From the NCBI RefSeq assembly GCF_004025535.1, contig NZ_QJRG01000049.1, forward strand, positions 259,517-323,516: a stretch of 64,000 nucleotides of DNA, in the 5' to 3' direction. Under the pieces are notes generated by a model. The model did no database searches. It saw only the letters and a list, made by a program, of their open reading frames with translations, and had not been told where the DNA came from. Position numbers and translations under genes: made by a program. Below, piece by piece: positions 26,272-34,998 of the stretch. The first letter of the stretch is position 1. Every line of letters starts with the position of its first letter. This DNA is from Pseudomonas alkylphenolica (GTDB taxonomy: Bacteria; Pseudomonadota; Gammaproteobacteria; Pseudomonadales; Pseudomonadaceae).

Positions 26272-27137
26272 GTGCAGTGGTGGTATTGCGTAAGCCGTTG
26301 AATACTGACCTCAGCGGCTTTGTCGGCCTGCTGCGGCGCCTGCAGGTGCCGCATCGGGTCAGCGAGGAGGGCGGTGACCAGGTGCTGTGGGTGGCGGAAA
26401 ATCTGGCTGAGGACGTGCGTGAGCTGTACCAGCGCTTTCCCGAAGGCGACGCCGACTTCCAGTTGCCCGCCCAGGCCAACCAGGCGCCGGCGCGCCCGAG
26501 CATTGGCGAGCAGCTGCGCGCCAGCAAGGCTACTGCTGCGGTATTGCTGCTGTGCCTGATCGTTGCTGGCCTTACCGGGCTGGGAGACAACTTCGCCACC
26601 TTGAGCTGGCTGACCTTTCTCGATTTCCGCGTACAGGGCGAATACCTGTACTTCACCCCGTTGGCGGCCAGCCTGGCCGACGGTCAATGGTGGCGCCTGT
26701 TCACGCCGATGCTGGTGCATTTCGGCATCCTCCACCTGGCGATGAACGCCTTGTGGTACTGGGAGCTTGGCCGGCGTATCGAACTGCGCCAGGGGCCCTG
26801 GTCGATGCTGACCCTGACCCTGTTGTTCAGCCTGGTATCCAATGCCGCGCAATACCTGTTTGGCGGGCCGAGCCTGTTCGGCGGCCTGTCGGGCGTGCTG
26901 TACGGCCTGCTTGGGCACATCTGGTTGTACCAGTGGCTGGCACCCAACCCGGTGTACCGGATGCCACGCGGGGTACTGGTCATGATGCTGGTCTGGTTGC
27001 TGCTGTGCCTGTCGGGGCTGGTCAGCCTGCTGGGCTTTGGCCAGATCGCCAACGCCGCTCATGTCGGCGGGTTGTTGGTCGGTTGCCTAAGCGGGCTCTT
27101 GGGCGGGGCGCTGGCTCGGCGTAAACTGACGGCTTGA
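26268..27137 (+). CDS. glpG: Rhomboid family intramembrane serine protease (GlpG-like)
   Basis: A 289-residue membrane protease that cleaves transmembrane substrates. The N-terminal cytoplasmic domain (about 1-75) resembles that of GlpG; six membrane segments follow. The catalytic dyad is S208 in GGLSGVLYG and H265 in NAAHVGGLLVG; the HFGILHLAMNALWYWELG segment in TM2 and the L1 region are also present. It overlaps the phosphoesterase gene by ATGA. Confidence 0.92.
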   Translation: MSAVVVLRKPLNTDLSGFVGLLRRLQVPHRVSEEGGDQVLWVAENLAEDVRELYQRFPEGDADFQLPAQANQAPARPSIGEQLRASKATAAVLLLCLIVAGLTGLGDNFATLSWLTFLDFRVQGEYLYFTPLAASLADGQWWRLFTPMLVHFGILHLAMNALWYWELGRRIELRQGPWSMLTLTLLFSLVSNAAQYLFGGPSLFGGLSGVLYGLLGHIWLYQWLAPNPVYRMPRGVLVMMLVWLLLCLSGLVSLLGFGQIANAAHVGGLLVGCLSGLLGGALARRKLTA

Positions 27138-27150
27138 TTTGGGAGACGCT

Positions 27151-27411
27151 ATGTCCACTTTTGCGCAAATGATTGAAAACATCACCCCGGAAATCTACGA
27201 GAGCCTGAAACTGGCCGTGGAGCTGGGCAAATGGGCGGATGGGCGCAAGCTCACCACCGAGCAGAAAGAACTGTCGCTGCAGGCGGTCATCGCCTGGGAA
27301 ATGCAGAACCTGCCCGAAGAGCAGCGTACCGGCTACATGGGCCCGCAGGAATGCAGCTCGAAGTCGGCACCGGTTGCCAACATCCTGTTCAAGTCGGATG
27401 CGATCCATTGA
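27151..27411 (+). CDS. YeaC-like DUF1315 protein
   Basis: A small 86-residue cytosolic protein of the DUF1315/YeaC family (function unknown). Conserved features: YESLKLAVELGKWADGRKLT and EQRTGYMG near the end. The start at ATG 27151 has GGGAG 7 nt upstream. Fourth gene of the nadK-pepN run; its stop overlaps the TTG proposed as the start of the next gene. Confidence 0.82.
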   Translation: MSTFAQMIENITPEIYESLKLAVELGKWADGRKLTTEQKELSLQAVIAWEMQNLPEEQRTGYMGPQECSSKSAPVANILFKSDAIH

Positions 27412-28238
27412 TCGAACTCGGCCGTGGTTCCATCAGTAAAATGTCGGCGCGTCTCGACGCTCCGGTAGTGCAGTACGCATTTCGCCTGGGCGAGCTGGAA
27501 GTGCCGGTCAATCCGTTGATCGGCAAGACCCTGCGCCTGGAATACCTCGGTGCCATCCATTGCAGCCACTGCGGTCGCAAGACCAAAACCAGCTTCAGCC
27601 AGGGTTATTGCTACCCGTGCATGACCAAGCTGGCCCAGTGTGACGTCTGCATCATGGCTCCGGAAAAATGCCACTACGACCAAGGCACTTGCCGCGAGCC
27701 GGCCTGGGGTGAGCAGTTCTGCATGACCGATCATGTCGTGTACCTGGCCAACTCCTCGGGCATCAAGGTCGGTATCACCCGTGCCACCCAGCTGCCCACG
27801 CGCTGGCTCGACCAGGGCGCAAGCCAGGCCCTGCCGATCGTGCGGGTTGCCACGCGCCAGCAATCGGGGTTGGTCGAAGACCTGTTCCGCAGCCAGGTCG
27901 CCGATCGCACCAACTGGCGTGCGCTGCTCAAGGGCGATGCCGAAGCTGTCGATCTGCTGGCCGTTCGCGATCAGCTGTTCGACAGCTGCGCCGAAGGCCT
28001 GAGCGCCTTGCAGACACGATTCGGCCTACAGGCCGTGCAACCGCTAAGCGACGGCGAGGTACTGGAAATCCGCTACCCGGTCGAGGCCTACCCGAGCAAG
28101 ATCGTCAGCTTCAACCTGGACAAGAACCCGGTGGCTGAAGGCACGTTGCTGGGTATCAAGGGCCAGTACCTGATTTTTGATACCGGTGTGATCAATATTC
28201 GCAAGTACACGGCGTACCAGCTTGCCGTGCATCAGTAA
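27408..28238 (+). CDS. DUF2797 protein, Cys-rich module plus GIY-YIG-like core
   Basis: A 276-residue protein of the DUF2797 family (no known function). Residues about 50-95 hold four Cys pairs or near-pairs (CSHC, CYPC, CDVC, and Cys residues flanking MAPEK), as in zinc-binding modules. The following stretch VVYLANSSGIKVGITR, then R-W-L-D-Q-G-A and LVEDLFRSQVADRTNW, has the order of a GIY-YIG nuclease core (Y...KVG.T...R...E...W). TTG 27408 overlaps the yeaC stop (TTGA) and suits coupling; ATG 27441 is the alternative start (265 residues). Neither has a strong ribosome binding site. Confidence 0.72.
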   Translation: MIELGRGSISKMSARLDAPVVQYAFRLGELEVPVNPLIGKTLRLEYLGAIHCSHCGRKTKTSFSQGYCYPCMTKLAQCDVCIMAPEKCHYDQGTCREPAWGEQFCMTDHVVYLANSSGIKVGITRATQLPTRWLDQGASQALPIVRVATRQQSGLVEDLFRSQVADRTNWRALLKGDAEAVDLLAVRDQLFDSCAEGLSALQTRFGLQAVQPLSDGEVLEIRYPVEAYPSKIVSFNLDKNPVAEGTLLGIKGQYLIFDTGVINIRKYTAYQLAVHQ

Positions 28239-28250
28239 AAGGACCGCCAC

Positions 28251-30908
28251 ATGCGTACCGAACAGCCGCAAGTGATCTACCTCAAGGACTATCAGGCGCC
28301 CGAGTACCTGATCGACGAGACGCACCTGACCTTCGAACTGTTCGAGGACCACAGCCTGGTCCACGCGCAGCTGGTCATGCGCCGTAACCCCGCACGTGGA
28401 GCCGGCCTGCCGCCGCTGGTCCTCGATGGCCAGCAGCTGGAGCTGCTCAGCGTGGCCCTGGACGACCAGGCGTTGAGCGCCGGCGATTATCAACTCGACG
28501 ACAGCCAGCTGACCCTGCAGCCCAAGGCCGCGACCTTCACCCTCGACACCAGCGTGAAGATCCACCCGGAAAGCAACACGGCGCTCGAAGGCCTGTACAA
28601 GTCCGGCAGCATGTTCTGCACCCAGTGCGAGGCCGAAGGTTTCCGCAAGATTACCTACTACCTCGACCGCCCGGACGTGATGAGCACATTCACCACCACG
28701 GTGATCGCCGAGCAACATCGCTACCCGGTGCTGTTGTCCAACGGCAACCCGATCGGCAGCGGTCCGCAGGACGACGGCCGGCACTGGGCGACCTGGGAAG
28801 ACCCGTTCATGAAACCGGCCTACCTGTTCGCGCTGGTGGCCGGTGACCTGTGGTGTGTCGAAGACACCTTCACCCGTCAGTCGGGCCGCGACGTGACCCT
28901 GCGCATCTATGTCGAGCCGGAAAACATCGACAAGTGCCAGCACGCCATGAACAGCCTGAAGAAGTCCATGCGCTGGGACGAAGAGGTGTACGGTCGCGAG
29001 TACGACCTGGACATCTTCATGATTGTTGCGGTCAATGACTTCAACATGGGCGCCATGGAAAACAAGGGCCTGAACATCTTCAACTCCAGTTGCGTGCTGG
29101 CCCGCGCCGAAACCGCCACCGATGCCGCGCACCAGCGGGTCGAGGCGGTGGTTGCCCACGAATACTTCCACAACTGGTCGGGCAACCGCGTGACCTGCCG
29201 CGACTGGTTCCAGCTGTCGCTCAAGGAAGGCTTCACGGTGTTCCGTGATTCGGAATTCAGCGCCGACATGAACTCGCGCACGGTCAAGCGCATCGAGGAT
29301 GTTGCCTACCTGCGTACCCACCAGTTCGCTGAAGATGCCGGCCCGATGGCGCACGCGGTGCGCCCGGACAGTTTTATCGAGATTTCCAACTTCTACACCC
29401 TGACCGTCTACGAGAAGGGCTCGGAAGTGGTGCGCATGGTGCGTACGTTGCTGGGCGCGGAAGGTTTCCGCAAAGGCAGCGACCTGTACTTCGAGCGCCA
29501 TGACGGCCAGGCGGTGACCTGCGATGATTTCATCAAGGCCATGGAAGATGCCAACGGCGTCGACCTGACGCAGTTCAAGCGCTGGTACAGCCAGGCCGGT
29601 ACGCCACGTCTGGCGGTGAGCGAGTCGTACGACAGCGCGGCGCACACCTACAGCCTGACCTTCCGCCAGAGCTGCCCGGCGACCCCGGACAAGGTTGAGA
29701 AAAAGCCCTTCGTGATCCCGGTCGAGCTGGGTCTGCTGGACGCCCAGGGCAACGACATCGCCCTGCGCCTGCAAGGCGAAGCCGCTGCGCTGGGTACCTC
29801 GCGTGTGGTGTCGGTGACTGAGGCAGAACAAACCTTCACCTTTGTCGACGTTGCCGCCAAGCCCTTGCCATCGCTGTTGCGGGGCTTCAGTGCACCAGTG
29901 AAGCTGAGCTTCCCCTACGATCGCGATCAGCTGATGTTCCTCATGCAGCATGACAGTGACGGTTTCAACCGGTGGGAAGCCGGCCAGCAACTGTCGGTGC
30001 AGGTGCTGCAGGAACTGATCGCCCAGCATCAGCAGGGCAGTGCCCTGGTGCTGGACCAGCGCCTGGTCACGGCGTTGGCTGCGGTGCTGGGTAACGACCA
30101 GCTGGACCAGGCCATGGTCGCCGAGATGCTCTCGCTGCCGAGCGAGGCCTACCTCACCGAAATCAGCGAAGTGGCCGATGTCGACGCCATTCACGCGGCC
30201 CGCGAGTTTGCCCGCAAGCAGATTGCCGATCAGTTGTTCGATGCCCTGAATGCGCGTTACCAGGCCAATCGTGCTGTTTCGCGAAGCACCGCGTATGTCG
30301 CCGAGGCCGAGCATTTTGCCCGCCGCAGCCTGCAGAACATTGCCCTGTCGTACCTGATGCTCAGCGGCAAGCCAGAAGTAGTGGCCGCCACCCAGGAGCA
30401 GTTTGACGCCTGTGACAACATGACCGAGCGCCTTACTGCGCTGGCCGTGCTGGTCAACTCGCCGTTCGAAGCCGAACGGGCCAAGGCGCTGGAGGTCTTC
30501 GCCGAAAACTTCAAGGACAACCCGCTGGTCATGGACCAGTGGTTCAGCGTTCAGGCTGCGAGCACCCTGCCGGGTGGTCTGGCACGGGTCAAGGCGTTGA
30601 TGCAGCACCCGGCGTTCACGATGAAGAACCCGAACAAGGTCCGCGCCCTGATCGGTGCGTTCGCCGGGCAGAACCTGGTCAACTTCCATGCCGCTGATGG
30701 CTCGGGCTACCGCTTCCTGGCGGACCTGGTCATCGAGCTCAACGCCCTCAACCCGCAAATCGCTTCGCGCCAGCTGGCGCCGCTGACGCGCTGGCGCAAG
30801 TACGATGATGCGCGTCAGGCGCTGATGAAAGGAGAGCTAGAGCGCATCCTGGCCTCGGGTTCGTTGTCCAGCGACGTCTACGAAGTCGTGAGCAAAAGCC
30901 TGGCCTGA
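28251..30908 (+). CDS. pepN: Aminopeptidase N (M1 family) PepN
   Basis: Main cytosolic zinc aminopeptidase, removing N-terminal residues from peptides. 885 residues; substrate-recognition GAMEN at 267-271, zinc site HEYFH at 303-307 followed by the second Glu 19 residues on (LKEGFTVFRD), all as in E. coli PepN. AAGGA lies just before the ATG. Last gene of the nadK run and followed by a REPIN. Confidence 0.97.
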   Translation: MRTEQPQVIYLKDYQAPEYLIDETHLTFELFEDHSLVHAQLVMRRNPARGAGLPPLVLDGQQLELLSVALDDQALSAGDYQLDDSQLTLQPKAATFTLDTSVKIHPESNTALEGLYKSGSMFCTQCEAEGFRKITYYLDRPDVMSTFTTTVIAEQHRYPVLLSNGNPIGSGPQDDGRHWATWEDPFMKPAYLFALVAGDLWCVEDTFTRQSGRDVTLRIYVEPENIDKCQHAMNSLKKSMRWDEEVYGREYDLDIFMIVAVNDFNMGAMENKGLNIFNSSCVLARAETATDAAHQRVEAVVAHEYFHNWSGNRVTCRDWFQLSLKEGFTVFRDSEFSADMNSRTVKRIEDVAYLRTHQFAEDAGPMAHAVRPDSFIEISNFYTLTVYEKGSEVVRMVRTLLGAEGFRKGSDLYFERHDGQAVTCDDFIKAMEDANGVDLTQFKRWYSQAGTPRLAVSESYDSAAHTYSLTFRQSCPATPDKVEKKPFVIPVELGLLDAQGNDIALRLQGEAAALGTSRVVSVTEAEQTFTFVDVAAKPLPSLLRGFSAPVKLSFPYDRDQLMFLMQHDSDGFNRWEAGQQLSVQVLQELIAQHQQGSALVLDQRLVTALAAVLGNDQLDQAMVAEMLSLPSEAYLTEISEVADVDAIHAAREFARKQIADQLFDALNARYQANRAVSRSTAYVAEAEHFARRSLQNIALSYLMLSGKPEVVAATQEQFDACDNMTERLTALAVLVNSPFEAERAKALEVFAENFKDNPLVMDQWFSVQAASTLPGGLARVKALMQHPAFTMKNPNKVRALIGAFAGQNLVNFHAADGSGYRFLADLVIELNALNPQIASRQLAPLTRWRKYDDARQALMKGELERILASGSLSSDVYEVVSKSLA

Positions 30909-30910
30909 TC

Positions 30911-30976
30911 CTGTAGGAGCGGATTTATCCGCGATGGGTCGCAACGCCCCATTCGCGGATGAATCCGCTCCTACAG
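30911..30976. repeat. REPIN (two inverted REP copies) after pepN
   Basis: Two REP arms in inverted orientation (30911-30935 and 30951-30976) around a 15-bp centre; the arms share GTAGGAGCGGATT and its complement. The predicted long hairpin sits 2 bp after the pepN stop. Confidence 0.9.
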
Positions 30977-31141
30977 AGCCCGCGTTATCCCTGCTTAACA
31001 AAAGATAACGTCCCGTTCGTTGTCAGCCCTTCACAAACACCGATAGGATGGCTCCCAGCTATTGCGGGGCTCTGGAACACGGTTTTTGGCAGTACCTGCA
31101 AATAGATTGACCCAAATAACAAAAAACCGGGGGACAGATCT

Positions 31142-32188
31142 ATGACCGAGCCGTTCATGGCAGGTACTGGCGGCGCACTGCGCGTGCGCCCATGGGCAAT
31201 GGCCGCCAGCGGTGCGCTGTTGCTGGCAATGGGGCTTTGGGCCAATACGGTCGAGGCGGCAACGCCGACGGCCCAGGTCTACTCCACCGAATCGGCCAAG
31301 GCCGAAAAAAGCCTGATGCTCGACGTGACGCGTGCGGGCAATCGCCTGGTCGCTGTCGGCGATCGCGGCCATATCCTCTTCTCTGATGACCAGGGCAAAT
31401 CCTGGACCCAGTCCAAAGTCCCCACCCGGCAACTGCTGACGGCGGTGTACTTTGTCGATGACAAACATGGCTGGGCGGTTGGCCATGACGCACAAATCCT
31501 CGTCAGCAGCGACGGCGGCGTGACCTGGACCAAGCAATTTGAAGACTTGAAGCGCGAAGCGCCATTGCTGGATGTCTGGTTCAAGGATGCCAGTAACGGC
31601 TTTGCTGTCGGCGCTTACGGCGCACTGCTTGAAACCACCGACGGTGGCAAAGACTGGGTCGATGTCAGCGACCGTCTGGACAACGAAGACCAGTTCCACC
31701 TTAACGGTATTGCCCAGGTCAAGGATGCCGGCCTGTTCATTGTCGGTGAGCAGGGCAGCATGTTCCGCTCCAGCGACGACGGCCAGACCTGGCAGAAGCT
31801 CGAAGGCCCATACGAAGGCTCGTTGTTCGGTGTGATCGGCACCGCGCAGTCGCACACGTTGCTGGCCTACGGTTTGCGCGGCAACCTCTACCGCTCCACG
31901 GATTTCGGTGACAGCTGGCAGAAGATCGAGTTGAAGGCAGCGCGCGGGGCCCTCGAATTTGGCCTGGCAAACGCTACGCTTCTGGATGATGGCACCCTGG
32001 TACTGGTCGGTAATGGCGGCAGCGTATTGCGCAGCAACGACGACGGTCAGACCTTCAGCATTTATAACCGCTCCGATCGCATCGCCCTGGCGGGCGTCAG
32101 CGGGCAGGGCGCAGGGGGCCTGGTGCTGGTGGGCCAGGGTGGTGTGCATCTGGCTTCGGCCCAAGGCGCCGAAGGAGTGCAGCCATGA
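31142..32188 (+). CDS. YCF48/BNR-repeat exported protein
   Basis: A 348-residue exported beta-propeller protein. After a signal sequence (hydrophobic about 18-35, cleavage near V-E-A-A) come repeated BNR/YCF48 units of the form G..G.i..S.DgG.tW, visible at SDDQGKSWTQ, SSDGGVTWTK, TTDGGKDWVD, SSDDGQTWQK, STDFGDSWQK and SNDDGQTFSI. This gives roughly seven blades. Its stop overlaps the next ATG, so it is translationally coupled to an RND-type exporter, presumably as its periplasmic partner; substrate unknown. Confidence 0.85.
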   Translation: MTEPFMAGTGGALRVRPWAMAASGALLLAMGLWANTVEAATPTAQVYSTESAKAEKSLMLDVTRAGNRLVAVGDRGHILFSDDQGKSWTQSKVPTRQLLTAVYFVDDKHGWAVGHDAQILVSSDGGVTWTKQFEDLKREAPLLDVWFKDASNGFAVGAYGALLETTDGGKDWVDVSDRLDNEDQFHLNGIAQVKDAGLFIVGEQGSMFRSSDDGQTWQKLEGPYEGSLFGVIGTAQSHTLLAYGLRGNLYRSTDFGDSWQKIELKAARGALEFGLANATLLDDGTLVLVGNGGSVLRSNDDGQTFSIYNRSDRIALAGVSGQGAGGLVLVGQGGVHLASAQGAEGVQP

Positions 32189-34587
32189 CGCATCAGGAGC
32201 AGTTCAACATGAATCAGCAGCACCATCAGGACAAGGCGACGCTGCTCGAGCGTCTGATCTTCAACAACCGCCCGGTGGTGATCCTCATCTGCCTGCTGGT
32301 CAGCGTCTTCCTGTTCTGGCAGGCCACGCAGATTCGTCCTTCAACCAGCTTCGAGAAAATGATCCCGCTTGAGCATCCCTTCATCGAGAAGATGCTCGAA
32401 CACCGCAACGACCTGGCCAACCTCGGCAACACCGTGCGCATTTCGGTGGAAGCCACCGATGGCGACATCTTCAGCAAGGACTACATGGAGACCTTGCGCC
32501 AGATCCACGATGAGGTCTTCTACATCCCGGGCGTCGACCGTTCCGGGCTCAAGTCGTTGTGGAGCCCCAGCGTGCGCTGGACCGAGGTGACCGAAGAGGG
32601 CTTCGCCGGTGGTGAAGTGATCCCCAACACCTATGACGGTTCGGCAGACAGCCTCGACCAGCTGCGCAACAACGTGCTGAAGTCCGGGCAGGTTGGCCGG
32701 TTGGTGGGCAACAACTTCAAGTCGAGCATCATCGATATCCCGCTGCTGGAGTCCTACCCTGATCCGCAGGACCAGAGCAAGCTGATCAAGCTCGACTACC
32801 AGCAGTTCTCCCACCAGCTGGAAGAAAAGATTCGCGACAAGTTCCAGGCTCAGAACCCCAACGTGAAGGTGCATATCGTCGGTTTCGCCAAGAAAGTGGG
32901 CGACCTGATCGATGGCCTGATGATGGTGGCGATGTTCTTTGGTATCGCTCTGGTGATTACCTGGGTGCTGCTGTACTGGTTCACCTGGTGTATCCGCAGC
33001 ACCATCGCCGTGCTGATCACCACGCTGGTGGCGGTGGTCTGGCAGCTGGGGCTGATGCACGCGGTGGGCTTCGGGCTTGACCCGTACTCGATGCTGGTAC
33101 CGTTCCTGATCTTCGCCATCGGCATTTCCCACGGGGTCCAGAAGATCAACGGTATCGCCCTGCAGTCGAGCGACGCCGACAACGCCCTGACCGCTGCCCG
33201 CCGTACTTTCCGCCAGCTGTTCCTGCCGGGGATGATCGCCATCCTCGCCGACGCAGTGGGTTTCATCACCCTGCTGATCATCGACATCGGCGTGATCCGC
33301 GAGCTGGCCATCGGCGCTTCCATCGGTGTGGCGGTGATCGTGTTCACCAACCTGATCCTGCTGCCGGTGGCGATTTCCTATGTCGGAATCAGCAAGAAGG
33401 CCATTGAGCGCAGCAAGAAAGACGCAACCCGCGAACATCCTTTCTGGCGGCTGCTGTCCAACTTCGCCAGTGCCAAGGTGGCCCCGGTATCCATCGTCCT
33501 GGCACTGCTGGCCTTCGGTGGCGGCCTCTGGTACAGCCAGAACCTGAAGATCGGCGACCTTGACCAGGGTGCGCCTGAACTGCGTCCCGACTCGCGCTAC
33601 AACAAAGACAACAGTTTCATCATCGACAACTACTCGACCAGTTCCGACGTGCTGGTGGTGATGGTCAAGACCCCGACCGAAGGCTGCTCGGTGTACTCGA
33701 CCATGGCGCCGATCGATGAACTGATGTGGAAGATGGAAAACACCCCGGGTGTGCAGTCGGCCATCTCCCTGGTCACCGTCTCCAAGCAGATGATCAAGGG
33801 CATGAACGAGGGCAACCTGAAATGGGAAAGCCTGTCGCGTAACCCGGACGTGCTCAACAGCTCCATTTCTCGTGCCGATGGCCTGTACAACGCTGATTGC
33901 TCGCTGGCGCCGGTGCTGATCTTCCTCAACGACCACAAGGCCGAGACCCTGGACCGTGCGGTCAACGCGGTGAAGGAATTTGCCAGCACCCACAACAAGG
34001 AAGGACTGGAGTTCCTCCTGGCAGCGGGTAACGCCGGTATCGAGGCGGCCACCAACGAGGTGATCAAGTCGGCCGAGCTGACCATCCTGATCCTGGTGTA
34101 CATCTGCGTGGCGGTGATGTGCATGATCACCTTCCGCTCGTTTGCCGCGACCCTTTGCATCGTCCTGCCGCTGGTACTGACGTCGGTGCTGGGCAACGCC
34201 CTGATGGCTTTCATGGGGATCGGCGTAAAAGTCGCGACCTTGCCGGTGGTGGCCCTTGGCGTGGGTATCGGCGTGGATTACGGCATCTACATCTACAGCC
34301 GCCTGGAGAGTTTCCTGCGCGCGGGCATGCCGCTGCAGGAAGCCTACTACCAGACGCTCAAGTCCACCGGCAAGGCGGTGCTGTTCACCGGCCTTTGCCT
34401 GGCCATCGGCGTGTGCACCTGGATCTTCTCGGCGATCAAGTTCCAGGCTGATATGGGCTTGATGCTGACGTTCATGCTGTTGTGGAACATGTTCGGCGCC
34501 CTGTGGCTGTTGCCAGCGCTGGCACGCTTCCTGATCAAGCCGGAAAAAATGGCAGGCAAGGAGAGCAAGTCGATTTTCGCCCACTGA
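32185..34587 (+). CDS. RND/MMPL superfamily transporter
   Basis: An 800-residue, 12-helix transporter: TM1 about 30-48, a large periplasmic loop, helices 2-6, a second periplasmic loop, and helices 7-12. The proton-relay-type region GVGIGVDYGIYIYSRLE and the earlier FAIGISHGVQKING fit the MMPL/hydrophobe-exporter branch of the RND superfamily. ATG 32185 overlaps the YCF48 gene by 4 bp; a second Met 16 codons on (MNQQHHQDKATLLERL) is an alternative start. Similar pairs usually accompany DUF1302 and DUF1329 genes, which are absent here. A 20-bp inverted repeat follows. Confidence 0.87.
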   Translation: MTHQEQFNMNQQHHQDKATLLERLIFNNRPVVILICLLVSVFLFWQATQIRPSTSFEKMIPLEHPFIEKMLEHRNDLANLGNTVRISVEATDGDIFSKDYMETLRQIHDEVFYIPGVDRSGLKSLWSPSVRWTEVTEEGFAGGEVIPNTYDGSADSLDQLRNNVLKSGQVGRLVGNNFKSSIIDIPLLESYPDPQDQSKLIKLDYQQFSHQLEEKIRDKFQAQNPNVKVHIVGFAKKVGDLIDGLMMVAMFFGIALVITWVLLYWFTWCIRSTIAVLITTLVAVVWQLGLMHAVGFGLDPYSMLVPFLIFAIGISHGVQKINGIALQSSDADNALTAARRTFRQLFLPGMIAILADAVGFITLLIIDIGVIRELAIGASIGVAVIVFTNLILLPVAISYVGISKKAIERSKKDATREHPFWRLLSNFASAKVAPVSIVLALLAFGGGLWYSQNLKIGDLDQGAPELRPDSRYNKDNSFIIDNYSTSSDVLVVMVKTPTEGCSVYSTMAPIDELMWKMENTPGVQSAISLVTVSKQMIKGMNEGNLKWESLSRNPDVLNSSISRADGLYNADCSLAPVLIFLNDHKAETLDRAVNAVKEFASTHNKEGLEFLLAAGNAGIEAATNEVIKSAELTILILVYICVAVMCMITFRSFAATLCIVLPLVLTSVLGNALMAFMGIGVKVATLPVVALGVGIGVDYGIYIYSRLESFLRAGMPLQEAYYQTLKSTGKAVLFTGLCLAIGVCTWIFSAIKFQADMGLMLTFMLLWNMFGALWLLPALARFLIKPEKMAGKESKSIFAH

Positions 34588-34609
34588 CGAAGAGGGCAGC
34601 TTCAAGCGA

Positions 34610-34658
34610 CAAGCTGCAAGCGGCAAGTGGGGAGGCCTCACTTGCCGCTTGCAGCTTG
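34610..34658. terminator. 20-bp perfect inverted repeat after the RND gene
   Basis: CAAGCTGCAAGCGGCAAGTG and its exact complement separated by 9 nt. It lies 22 bp after the RND stop and 49 bp before the next ATG. No T-run, but the hairpin is long enough to end or protect the transcript. The CAAGCTGCAAGC type is a recurrent intergenic repeat in Pseudomonas as I remember it. Confidence 0.7.
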
Positions 34659-34707
34659 GGGCTCAGCGCTTACACTGTCGCTCTTTGTTTGTTGATGGCG
34701 ACGCCCG

Positions 34708-34998
34708 ATGACAACCCTTTCCCTCGTCTTGCAGTCCTGCGACATGCTCCTTGTCGACGGTTTGCATGCCTTTGACTTCACCTATGACGATACCGGCCTG
34801 CACATCGAGTGCATGGACGGTCGTGCCCTGAAAAAATGGTCGTTCAGCCCGGAACAGATCGCTGCGGCGCGTGCCGAGGGCGAAGACTGGCTGATCGCTG
34901 CCGACACCGCCGAGCATCGACTAGTCTGTATGAGTGCCTTTCGTGCACCGGACGAGGATGACGATGAAACGCCAGCTGACGACCCTGCTGATCGCTAG
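34708..34998 (+). CDS. Small Pseudomonas protein (DUF5629-like)
   Basis: A 96-residue acidic cytosolic protein that I tentatively place in DUF5629. The core SCDMLLVDGLHAFDFTYDD and LHIECMDGRALKKW looks like a compact alpha/beta domain; the tail is Asp/Glu/Pro-rich. No function known. It overlaps the start of the next gene by 35 bp, which suggests co-transcription. Confidence 0.6.
   Translation: MTTLSLVLQSCDMLLVDGLHAFDFTYDDTGLHIECMDGRALKKWSFSPEQIAAARAEGEDWLIAADTAEHRLVCMSAFRAPDEDDDETPADDPADR

Noticed and set aside
28044..30758. 904-aa open frame opposite pepN
   Set aside because: Antisense shadow of pepN and the DUF2797 end; no recognisable domain and no ribosome binding site.
32341..34641. 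766-aa open frame opposite the RND gene
   Set aside because: His/Gln-rich antisense shadow of a membrane protein gene.
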